Shown here one piece after another: positions 5,715-11,707 of a stretch of DNA of 11,707 bases. Source of the stretch: Oscillospiraceae bacterium. Lineage in GTDB: Bacteria > Bacillota > Clostridia > Oscillospirales > Ruminococcaceae. The stretch spans positions 1-11,707 of the forward strand of contig JAFQND010000043.1 in the NCBI GenBank assembly GCA_017396055.1, written 5' to 3'. The position numbers and the translations under genes were made by a program. The notes below the pieces were generated by a model. The model was not told the DNA's origin. It ran no database searches and saw nothing but the letters and a program-made list of their open reading frames with translations. How positions within the stretch are numbered: the stretch's first letter is position 1; each line of letters starts with the position of its first letter.

Positions 5715-8690
5715 TTATTCTGTTTTGAGTCTGAACGCATTTTTCAGTTCAGCGGCAAGAGCGGACATCTCTTCTCCGTCTGCTTTGACCACAGCACGGT
5801 CATAGGTAACAAGACCGTTGGTCTCGTCTTCCACATCGCTGACCTGCGTCAGCACAGCAGCCGAAAGGCCGGATTCAATGGCAGGGATGATCTCCTCCCG
5901 ATACAGTTTCTTCAGGGCTTGTGCAAATTCTTCTTTCGTTTTAAAGAAACTGTAGCCATAGGTCTTATCCAGATTAAAGGCATGCCCCTCGATTTTACAG
6001 GAATAGCCGCCGAATTCAGACAGCACCATCGGTCTCGCGGGATCGGCCTTCATGGTGACCTTTTTGAAATAGATATGTTCTGAGGTAACATCGCTCTTTG
6101 TTTCGGTAAACCAGCCGGAGGTGGCGTCCCAGACTCTTGTCGGATCATATGCCTTCATTTCCGAATAGATCCGGTCGGCATCATACTGGCCCCATCCCTC
6201 GTTGAAGATGGTGTAATAACAGACACAGGGGTGGTTGTACAAAAGGTCTGTCACCGCTCTCGAGTTCGCCTCAAAGGCAGCGCGGCGTCTGGCCGATGCA
6301 TGGTGGGTAATGCCTTTTTTCAGTCCGACAGTCGGCAGAGCAGTATCGATGAGGAAACTGTATTTTCCGCTGTTGACCATATCCTGGAAAACGATCATAC
6401 CGTACTTGTCACAGAGATAATAAAAGACATCCGGCTCGATCTTGATATGTTTTCTCAGCATGTCAAAGCCCAGTTTTTTCATGGTCAGGATATCATATTC
6501 GTATCCTTCCGGCGATGCAGGCAGATAGATGCCGTCGCTGTAATAGCCCTGATCCAGAAGGCCGTGGAAGAAATACGGTTTTCCGTTGAGGCAGATATAA
6601 GCCTGACCGTTTACCGTTTCTATCGTCACGGTACGCAGTGCAAAATAGGATTCGATCCTATCCCTGCCGGATAGAAGGGTAAGCGTATAGAGATAGGGAT
6701 CATCCGGCGTCCAGTTTCTGGGATGTTCGATGGAGATCTCTGTTCTGTCTCCGGTCCAGCTGTGGGTAAGTTCACCGTCCTGTGTACGGATGATGACTGT
6801 TTTCTCCGCTTCGCCGCCGGCTGTTTCAATGGTGATGCTGTCGGGAGAAGGAGTCAGCCTCAGAGAAGTGATCGCTTTTTCGGGCAGGCTTTCCAGCCAT
6901 ACCGGCTGCCAGATACCGCTGACAGGAGTATACCACATACCGCCCCGGTCGGTCCGCTGCTTGCCCCACGCAAGCTCCCGGTCGAGATCGTCGGTCACCT
7001 CGACCTCGATCCCGTTGATGCCTTCCCGGATAAACTGTGTCACATCCAGACAGAAAGGCAGATAACCGCCCTCATGCCGGCCCGCCTCCCTGCCGTTCAC
7101 CCGGACAACGGCGATCTGATCCACCGCGCCGAAATGCAGAATGAGTTTATCCTGCACAAAACCATCGGGCAGCGCAAAACTCCGGCGGTAAAGCCATTTC
7201 TCTCCCTTTTCCAGTGTGCGTCCGATGCCGGAAAGAGGCGATTCCGGCGGGAAGGGTACCTTGATCCTGCCGACAGGTGTTTCTGTTCCGTCTTTCAGTG
7301 CGCTCAGCTCCCACTCGCCGTTCAGCGGCAGATAAGACGCTCTCTTCATCTGCGGGCGGGGGTATTCATTCCAGCCGGAAGGTTCGAAAGAAGTATAAAG
7401 CTGCACGGTGCGGGGCTTTTCTTTCGGGATCAGAAGCAGCAGCATCACCAGTACTGCTGCTGCGATCAGCGCCGCCAAAAAGATATTTTCATTGGGAACA
7501 AAGGAATAGGTACCGTCGTTATTGAGGATCATCTCGGCGTTTTTCAGCACCGTCTTGCCGATGAAAGGACCAATGATACCTGGGACCAGCACCTGTGAGA
7601 AGATGCGGACACCCTGCAGCATACCCGCCTTACCCGCCGGGATCAAATCACGGATCTTTGCGCCGAAGACCGCCATGCCGGCAAGATAGCCGCACATCAT
7701 CAGAAGAGATCCGACGAATACCATGGCCGTACCTTTACAGAGATAGAGAATGACATATCCTGCCATGAGCCAGAAAAGAGAAATACCAGCCGCCAGAACA
7801 AAGCCCTTTTTATCATAGAATCTGCCCCAGAAGGCTGAGACCACCGCGGCGATCAGAATGGCGGGCGCCATGACATAGACATAATTTGCCATGCCCAACG
7901 AAACTTCGTAATAGATGATCAGATAGGGCATGAAAATCTGGATCGAGATATTGAACAGAATAAATGCCGCAAGGAAGAAATAAAGCTTACCATGCACTTT
8001 CACTGTGGAGGGACGGAAACCATAGAGCACATTCTGCCAGTATCCTGCCTCGGAAGGAGCCGCAGGACAGTCCTCGATAATAAACAGACCAATGATACCG
8101 ATCAGCAGTACAGCCGCGCCGATGATCGTGAAAATCACAGTCCAGCTTTCAGCTTCATCCAGATTAAATCCCATAAAGGAGCCGAATACGGCAAGGATCG
8201 CGATCAGCGGCATCATGGCATTGATGCCCTCGGCGGCACCGCGGTTTTCACTGTCGACACTGTCGGTGAGCCAGGCATTGAATGCGGCATCGTTTGCCGA
8301 CGAACCAAAGAAGGTCATGACACAGTCTAAGACGATGGTCAGGCTGACGCCCACCGCCGCGGCTGACGCAGCCATGGGGAAAACCGCCCCGATCACATCC
8401 GCTCTGATCAGAGCAAAACAGAAGATCGAAATACCCCAGAGGATATATCCTCCGCAGATAAAGACCTTGCGCTTGCCGATACGGTCGGACAGTGCGCCGA
8501 TCAGCACGGTGGTCAGCGTCGCCGCAACGGCGCTTGCACCCACCATCAGTGAAATATCCGCTGCAGATGCGCGGAACATCTTATAGATAAAGACGTTGAG
8601 ATACATATTTTCCACGACCCAGGCGATCTGTCCGATCAGACTGAACAGGGTCAGGGAGAGCCAGAAACGGGGCGATAATTTTTTCTGCAT
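5715..8690 (-). CDS. MFS transporter fused to a GH2 glycoside hydrolase
   Basis: One uninterrupted frame of 991 residues. Residues 1-422 form a complete major facilitator transporter: about 12 hydrophobic helices, motif A as GALSDRIGKRK (65-75), and a cytoplasmic loop near 206-234. After a linker of about 25 residues comes a full GH2 enzyme. It has a jelly-roll start at LNGEWELS (456-463) and an immunoglobulin-like middle (about 605-690). The TIM barrel (about 695-985) has acid/base Glu831 in FNEGWGQ (829-835) and nucleophile Glu892 in SEFGGYS (891-897). An even helix count puts the enzyme in the cytoplasm, tethered to the importer. The NxK signature of beta-glucuronidases is not seen near the C-terminus (NGLVTYDR instead), so sugar specificity is open. 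GGGAGG ends seven bases before the ATG. I see no ribosome site for separate GH2 translation near Met447. Joint import and hydrolysis of a glycoside is inferred. Confidence 0.9.
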   Translation of the reverse strand: MQKKLSPRFWLSLTLFSLIGQIAWVVENMYLNVFIYKMFRASAADISLMVGASAVAATLTTVLIGALSDRIGKRKVFICGGYILWGISIFCFALIRADVIGAVFPMAASAAAVGVSLTIVLDCVMTFFGSSANDAAFNAWLTDSVDSENRGAAEGINAMMPLIAILAVFGSFMGFNLDEAESWTVIFTIIGAAVLLIGIIGLFIIEDCPAAPSEAGYWQNVLYGFRPSTVKVHGKLYFFLAAFILFNISIQIFMPYLIIYYEVSLGMANYVYVMAPAILIAAVVSAFWGRFYDKKGFVLAAGISLFWLMAGYVILYLCKGTAMVFVGSLLMMCGYLAGMAVFGAKIRDLIPAGKAGMLQGVRIFSQVLVPGIIGPFIGKTVLKNAEMILNNDGTYSFVPNENIFLAALIAAAVLVMLLLLIPKEKPRTVQLYTSFEPSGWNEYPRPQMKRASYLPLNGEWELSALKDGTETPVGRIKVPFPPESPLSGIGRTLEKGEKWLYRRSFALPDGFVQDKLILHFGAVDQIAVVRVNGREAGRHEGGYLPFCLDVTQFIREGINGIEVEVTDDLDRELAWGKQRTDRGGMWYTPVSGIWQPVWLESLPEKAITSLRLTPSPDSITIETAGGEAEKTVIIRTQDGELTHSWTGDRTEISIEHPRNWTPDDPYLYTLTLLSGRDRIESYFALRTVTIETVNGQAYICLNGKPYFFHGLLDQGYYSDGIYLPASPEGYEYDILTMKKLGFDMLRKHIKIEPDVFYYLCDKYGMIVFQDMVNSGKYSFLIDTALPTVGLKKGITHHASARRRAAFEANSRAVTDLLYNHPCVCYYTIFNEGWGQYDADRIYSEMKAYDPTRVWDATSGWFTETKSDVTSEHIYFKKVTMKADPARPMVLSEFGGYSCKIEGHAFNLDKTYGYSFFKTKEEFAQALKKLYREEIIPAIESGLSAAVLTQVSDVEDETNGLVTYDRAVVKADGEEMSALAAELKNAFRLKTE

Positions 8691-8698
8691 ATTATTTC

Positions 8699-8728
8699 CT
8701 CCCGGTGATTACTGCTTTCATTATAGCA
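8699..8728 (-). promoter_or_regulatory. Promoter (-10) and ribosome site of the MFS-GH2 gene
   Basis: The minus strand has a perfect TATAAT (8720-8725) preceded by TGC (8726-8728), an extended -10. The -35 region would fall in the upstream terminator arm and is poor. The transcript would start near 8713, and GGGAGG (8698-8703) lies seven bases before the ATG. The mRNA leader is only about 20 bases. Confidence 0.7.
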
Positions 8729-8732
8729 TAAA

Positions 8733-8767
8733 CAAAAAGAAAAAGGCAGTGCCGAAGCACTGCCTTT
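8733..8767 (-). terminator. Intrinsic terminator with UUCG loop after the GNAT gene
   Basis: An 11-bp perfect stem (8742-8752 with 8757-8767) reads on the minus strand as GGCAGTGC-TTCG-GCACTGCC, followed by TTTTTCTTTTTG. The UUCG tetraloop is unusually stable. It isolates the acetyltransferase transcript from the MFS-GH2 promoter immediately downstream. Confidence 0.92.
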
Positions 8768-8782
8768 GAAAATATTATGTAA

Positions 8783-9298
8783 CTATCTGCAGAGCGGCTT
8801 TCTGAAACGCACATAAAACTTTTCTTCATCTTCATGATGAATATAACCGCCGTTTTTCAACATCACCTGCAGAGAGGCGGGATTGTCCTTACTGACCCGC
8901 AGATATATCTCATCTTCCGGAATGATATCTGCCGCGATCTGCAGTGCGAGCCGCAATCCTTCGGACGCATAGCCTCTTCCTCTGTGCCGGGGATGCACGA
9001 AATATCCGATATGCCCGGCACCCTCCCTGAGAGAATCACACAGATGATGCCGGAGACGAAAAAGCCCTGTGATCTTCTCATCATCCCACAAAAACAGCCA
9101 GCTCTCCGGCACATATCCGGCCGGCAGGCCCTCGCCTTTCCCATGGGCAATCATAGCCGGCAGAACCATCGCTTCAAACTCTTCCCGGGAAACACCGGGC
9201 CATTCATTGACAAAACCGTTCTCATCGGCGGGGATATCCCGAAAAAGAAGATATTCCTGTTCGGCGTCCTGCAGGTTTGCCTCTTTCAGGAACAACAT
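8783..9298 (-). CDS. GNAT-family N-acetyltransferase
   Basis: Protein of 171 residues, normal length for a single GNAT domain. The acetyl-CoA pyrophosphate loop is visible as HPRHRGRGYASEG (102-114) on the strand-4/helix-3 turn, preceded by GHIGYFV (95-101). The later SKDNPASLQVMLKNGG (136-151) is the usual Asn-containing segment before the last strands. The protein should transfer an acetyl group from acetyl-CoA to an amine of a small molecule or protein; the acceptor is not predictable. It resembles the broad cytoplasmic RimJ/RimL-like and YoaA-like sets. The start at 9298 has GGAGG eight bases upstream and overlaps the end of the ASCH gene by 13 bases, so the two are probably co-translated. 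It ends at a strong terminator. The domain assignment is secure. Confidence 0.9.
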   Translation of the reverse strand: MLFLKEANLQDAEQEYLLFRDIPADENGFVNEWPGVSREEFEAMVLPAMIAHGKGEGLPAGYVPESWLFLWDDEKITGLFRLRHHLCDSLREGAGHIGYFVHPRHRGRGYASEGLRLALQIAADIIPEDEIYLRVSKDNPASLQVMLKNGGYIHHEDEEKFYVRFRKPLCR

Positions 9299-9744
9299 AT
9301 TCTCTCTTCCTCCGGCCAGACGACCCTGAACTCTTCACAGACGATCTTCATCTCTTCCGAAAATTCCAGACCGTATTCTGCCATCTCGCTCCGGAAGAAT
9401 GCCTCGTGAACCCTTCTCCAGTACGAAAGGCTCCGGTCGCCTTCGCCTTCCTTTGCGGCAAAAACAGCATCGGTGTCGCAGTACTGCTGCACCCAGACCT
9501 TTTCGGTGCGGATGATACAGACAGCTTCGTCATTGCTGTCCAGAATGACGCTCAGCTCTCCTGCCCCAGGCAGATCTTCACCCTCGATCGCATAAATGGG
9601 ATATGCCGAACAGGTGGCGGTCTTGATACCCGTTTTCACCAGTTCAGCCAGCGTGTCAGGATCATCGCCGAAAGCCCATGCATCCATTTCGGAATCAGTC
9701 GGATATTTTTCGGTATATGCTTTCCACATTTCTTCCGCAGTCAT
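9286..9744 (-). CDS. ASCH domain protein
   Basis: Protein of 152 residues. The ASCH family (PUA-like beta barrel that binds RNA or modified nucleosides) is shown by AFGDDPDTLAELVKTGIKTA (24-43), in which GIKTATCS is the conserved turn, and by GEGDRSLSYWRRVHEAFF (100-117), the other family hallmark. Some ASCH proteins hydrolyse N4-acetylcytidine; the likely Lys41 and Thr42 site residues are present, but activity is not established. Length is typical. The start is the ATG at 9744 behind AAGGAAGGA. A TTG at 9765 is open in frame but would use the ribosome site as coding sequence. The gene begins 57 bases after the MATE gene, across that gene's terminator. No promoter of its own is obvious, so it may be transcribed by read-through or from a weak promoter. 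Confidence 0.88.
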   Translation of the reverse strand: MTAEEMWKAYTEKYPTDSEMDAWAFGDDPDTLAELVKTGIKTATCSAYPIYAIEGEDLPGAGELSVILDSNDEAVCIIRTEKVWVQQYCDTDAVFAAKEGEGDRSLSYWRRVHEAFFRSEMAEYGLEFSEEMKIVCEEFRVVWPEEERICCS

Positions 9745-9750
9745 CGTCTT

Positions 9751-9760
9751 TCCTTCCTTT
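9751..9760 (-). promoter_or_regulatory. Ribosome binding site deciding the start at 9744
   Basis: AAAGGAAGGA on the minus strand ends six bases before the ATG at 9742-9744. It rules against the longer reading that would begin with TTG at 9765. Confidence 0.8.
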
Positions 9761-9763
9761 TGC

Positions 9764-9794
9764 AAAAGCTCCCGTCCTTACGGACAGGAGCCTG
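9764..9794 (-). terminator. Intrinsic terminator of the MATE gene
   Basis: Ten-base arms (9768-9777 with 9782-9791, one G-T pair) around the loop TTAC, followed on the minus strand by a run of only four T. It sits about 10 bases after the MATE stop. The short T run may allow read-through into the ASCH-GNAT pair, for which no separate promoter was found. Confidence 0.78.
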
Positions 9795-9800
9795 TTTTTA

Positions 9801-11198
9801 TCAGATCACATTCTTCTCCCGGTTCAGCGGATTCCATTTTCCTCTGAGATAATGAATTGTAAACAGGGCGAACAGCAGCATATTGTGGGAGATCATGCAG
9901 GCCCACGCGGAAACAAGAGTCATATCCAGCAGCTGTGTACAGATGAAGGTACCGAGGATGCGAATGCCCCACATACCGGCAATGTTGAAGAAGAAGGGGG
10001 TCATGGTCTTGCCGACGCCCTGCATCATGCCCTCAAGAATGATGGAAACACCATAGAACGGCTCGGACACGGCGACCATTCTGAGAACGGTGGCTCCCAA
10101 ACGGATGACCTCCTCGTTATTCGAGAAGATACCCATCATATTGGGAGCGAAGATGAACAGAAGGCTGCCGGAGACGACCATCATCAACACTTCCAGAAGA
10201 ACGACCAGCTTGGCCAGATCCTGCATCTTCTTTTTGTCACGGGCACCGTAGGCGTTGCCCGCCAGCGTGGCAGCGGCCGTCTGCATGCCGTAACCCGGAA
10301 TATAGAAGGCAGATTCGACCGTATTGGCGATCGTATGGGCTGCAGTGGAGATCTCGCCCAGCGAGTTGATCATCGAAGCGAAGGCCACATAACCCAGCGA
10401 AGTGCCGAATCTCTGCAGCATATTGGGCAGAGCCACCTTCAGACAGGGCTTGAGTACAGTCCAGTCAGGCTTAAACGACTGCCCCTTCGGAGAAAGCATC
10501 GGATGTTTCCACAGCACGATCGTCAGCCGGACACCACCGACCACAAAAGCGATGGCACTGGCAACTGCGGCGCCGATAACGCCCCATCCGAAGCCGAACA
10601 TGGTAAACTCAAAGCCGAAAACGCTGATTTCTCTGGTAGGATAGATCATCAAAAAGTTCAGCACTACGTTGACAACGTTGACAACGATGCCCACCTGCAT
10701 GGGTGTTTTCGTGTCACCTGCCGCGCGCAGCAGCGTACCGAAAATGGTTGTCGCCGCCCGGAACAGCATCGGCGAATAGATAATGAAGAAATAGGTCGAA
10801 GCAATATCGCGGATCTTTTCATCCACCTGCATCCAGACGGGGACAACCCCGCTCAGCGAAAGAGCAGCGATGGTAAAGAAAGTACCGGTCACCAGCACTG
10901 CAAGCACTGCCTGTGACGACGCCTTGGCAGCAAATGCTCTGTCCCCTGCGCCGATGGCTTTTGCCACGAAGGCAAGGAATCCAACACCGAATGCTGAGAT
11001 GGAGCTGCCGATAAGCCAGCCGACGGTGGAAGTTGCACCGACAGCAGCCGTCGCTTCGGTACCAAGAGAACCCACCATGGCCGTATCGATATACTGCACT
11101 GCGGTCTGCATCATCTGTTCGAGCATGGTAGGCCAGGCAAGTGCAAAGATCACGGGCAGCATGCCCCATTCAAAATGCCTGCGAATCGTTTTCTGCAT
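9801..11198 (-). CDS. MATE family multidrug efflux transporter
   Basis: Protein of 465 residues, the normal MATE length, with about 12 hydrophobic helices in two homologous halves. Characteristic signs are WPTMLEQMMQTAVQYIDTAM (22-41) in helix 1, LRAAGDTKTPM (157-167) closing the first half, AGNAYGARD (313-321) and the matching EGMMQGVGKTMTP (389-401) in the second half. Asp38 in helix 1 is a candidate cation-coupling residue. Such carriers export cationic drugs, dyes or metabolites in exchange for sodium or protons; the substrate is not predictable here. The start at 11198 has AGAGGT about nine bases upstream, and a Met at residue 13 is less likely. The gene has its own promoter and a hairpin-containing leader, and ends at an intrinsic terminator. 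It is transcribed away from the G1P dehydrogenase-like gene. Confidence 0.93.
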   Translation of the reverse strand: MQKTIRRHFEWGMLPVIFALAWPTMLEQMMQTAVQYIDTAMVGSLGTEATAAVGATSTVGWLIGSSISAFGVGFLAFVAKAIGAGDRAFAAKASSQAVLAVLVTGTFFTIAALSLSGVVPVWMQVDEKIRDIASTYFFIIYSPMLFRAATTIFGTLLRAAGDTKTPMQVGIVVNVVNVVLNFLMIYPTREISVFGFEFTMFGFGWGVIGAAVASAIAFVVGGVRLTIVLWKHPMLSPKGQSFKPDWTVLKPCLKVALPNMLQRFGTSLGYVAFASMINSLGEISTAAHTIANTVESAFYIPGYGMQTAAATLAGNAYGARDKKKMQDLAKLVVLLEVLMMVVSGSLLFIFAPNMMGIFSNNEEVIRLGATVLRMVAVSEPFYGVSIILEGMMQGVGKTMTPFFFNIAGMWGIRILGTFICTQLLDMTLVSAWACMISHNMLLFALFTIHYLRGKWNPLNREKNVI

Positions 11199-11232
11199 GC
11201 GAATTTACCTCTGTCAATCATTCTGAACAGTA

Positions 11233-11257
11233 CAAAAGGCCGACACGCGGCCTTTTG
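11233..11257 (-). promoter_or_regulatory. Leader hairpin upstream of the MATE gene
   Basis: Perfect 10-bp inverted repeat CAAAAGGCCG / CGGCCTTTTG with a five-base loop, located between the MATE promoter and its ribosome site. It would begin about seven bases from the predicted RNA start. It resembles a terminator with a short T run, but could equally be a 5' mRNA-stabilising hairpin or attenuator. Confidence 0.6.
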
Positions 11258-11270
11258 CTCCGATAAATCA

Positions 11271-11298
11271 ATTATAACACAATTCTCTGATTTCGCAA
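11271..11298 (-). promoter_or_regulatory. Promoter of the MATE gene
   Basis: TTGCGA (11293-11298) and a perfect TATAAT (11271-11276) are separated by 16 bases, and TGT directly precedes the -10. The predicted RNA start near 11264 gives a leader of about 65 bases. Confidence 0.78.
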
Positions 11299-11331
11299 CT
11301 CCAAAATTGCGCCGTCGCCGCTCCCCGCCGC

Positions 11332-11360
11332 TTGAAAGCGCCGCTGAAATATGCTATGAT
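11332..11360 (+). promoter_or_regulatory. Promoter of the G1P dehydrogenase-like gene
   Basis: TTGAAA (11332-11337) and TATGAT (11355-11360) are 17 bases apart, with TGC directly before the -10. It lies back to back with the MATE promoter, about 33 bases between the two -35 elements. The predicted leader is about 53 bases. Confidence 0.8.
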
Positions 11361-11372
11361 AAAGAAAACACC

Positions 11373-11397
11373 CGTCTGATTTTTCGATCGAAAGACG
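11373..11397 (+). promoter_or_regulatory. Palindrome in the leader of the G1P dehydrogenase-like gene
   Basis: A perfect 12-base palindrome TTTCGATCGAAA (11382-11393), flanked by CGTCT (11373-11377) and AGACG (11393-11397), lies just downstream of the promoter. The position fits an operator for a dimeric repressor, but no regulator gene is in the window. Confidence 0.4.
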
Positions 11398-11420
11398 ATC
11401 AACAGGTAAGGAGGATCACC

Positions 11421-11707
11421 ATGGCCGTATCTATTTCCTATGATCAGAACAGCAGATTGCTGATATCAGGCATCTCCTGTGACTGTCCCTGTGAACACCA
11501 TATGCCTGCCCAGGATATCTATGTGGGCACCGGGCTGCTCGAGCGGCTGCCAGACTATATTCGGAAGAAAGCGCTCGGCACCAACTGTGTACTGGTATGC
11601 GACAAAAACACCTATGGAGTCGCCGGTCAGGCAGTGGAGCGCATTCTGAAAGATGCGGGTTTCCAGGTAATACTCTGTAAGATCCTCAGAGACGGCGATG
11701 TGGATCC
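11421..11707 (+). CDS. sn-Glycerol-1-phosphate dehydrogenase/AraM-like protein, N-terminal part
   Basis: Partial gene of 95 codons running off the right edge. It starts at the ATG behind AAGGAGG (11408-11414, six-base spacing). The N-terminus has the Cys/His-rich stretch CDCPCEHHMP (20-29), then DIYVGTGLLERLPDYI (32-47) and a Rossmann-like strand VLVCDKNTYGVAG (57-69). The D-x-NTY-x-x-AG motif is typical of the bacterial sn-glycerol-1-phosphate dehydrogenase (AraM/EgsA) branch of the metal-dependent alcohol dehydrogenases. The enzyme would reduce dihydroxyacetone phosphate to glycerol-1-phosphate with NAD(P)H in the cytoplasm. The catalytic metal-binding part lies outside the window. Glycerol dehydrogenase or 3-dehydroquinate synthase relatives are less likely alternatives. 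It diverges from the MATE gene and has its own strong promoter. Confidence 0.78.
   Translation, partial: MAVSISYDQNSRLLISGISCDCPCEHHMPAQDIYVGTGLLERLPDYIRKKALGTNCVLVCDKNTYGVAGQAVERILKDAGFQVILCKILRDGDVD

Noticed and set aside
5291..5740. Minus-strand open frame opposite the DUF1508 gene
   Set aside because: It crosses the shared terminator and the end of the MFS-GH2 gene; the plus-strand frame has promoter, ribosome site and domain repeats.
7230..7420. Possible gene boundary between MFS and GH2 halves
   Set aside because: No stop codon or frameshift, and no ribosome site ahead of Met447; the frame is continuous through the linker.
9678..10916. Plus-strand open frame antisense to the MATE gene
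   Set aside because: The His/Asp/Gln-rich composition is typical of the reverse complement of a membrane-protein gene; no start signal.
11281..11340. Small RNA or riboswitch between the MATE and dehydrogenase genes
   Set aside because: The stretch is occupied by the two back-to-back promoters; apart from the hairpin and palindrome already listed, I see no conserved riboswitch core.
1..11707. Mobile element, phage or CRISPR content
   Set aside because: No transposase or integrase gene, no spaced direct repeats of array type, and no terminal inverted repeats around any gene block.

Overview
The window looks like chromosomal DNA from a low-to-mid GC Gram-positive anaerobe, most likely an uncultured gut Clostridia (Oscillospirales-like) member. 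The basis is strong AGGAGG-type ribosome sites, extended -10 promoters (TGn-TATAAT), compact hairpin-plus-T terminators and the gene repertoire: an M24 aminopeptidase, a DUF1508 protein, a MATE exporter, GH2 and AraM-like enzymes. The lineage is inferred; the window holds no rRNA or marker gene. I see no tRNA, rRNA, CRISPR array, insertion sequence or phage gene, and no gene-free stretch longer than about 225 bases.

Layout. At 1-393 (+) is the C-terminal end of a three-domain aminopeptidase P, closed by a bidirectional terminator. From 5112 down to 440 (minus) runs a four-gene operon: ADP-ribosylglycohydrolase-fold protein, atypical Gfo/Idh/MocA oxidoreductase, cytoplasmic TIM-barrel glycosidase-like protein, and calcineurin-like metallophosphoesterase. 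The first two are separated by 10 bases and are probably translationally coupled. Diverging from the operon at 5297-5665 (+) is a small tandem-DUF1508 gene with strong expression signals. It converges through a second shared terminator on a 991-codon minus-strand gene (5715-8690) that fuses a complete 12-helix MFS transporter to a complete GH2 glycosidase with both catalytic glutamates. Further right on the minus strand are a GNAT acetyltransferase overlapping an ASCH-domain gene (8783-9744), then a MATE efflux gene (9801-11198) with its own promoter and a hairpin at the start of its leader. Diverging at 11421 (+) is the start of an sn-glycerol-1-phosphate dehydrogenase/AraM-like gene cut by the window edge.

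How the genes may work together. The minus-strand operon has the look of an intracellular degradation cassette for a glycosylated, possibly phosphorylated or ADP-ribose-like compound, since none of its four products has a visible export signal. The MFS-GH2 fusion next door would import a glycoside and split it at the inner face of the membrane. A joint pathway is inference; the two loci are separate transcription units, divided by the DUF1508 gene. The fusion protein is the most unusual object in the window. The remaining genes (ASCH/GNAT, MATE, G1P dehydrogenase) look like ordinary accessory or housekeeping functions.
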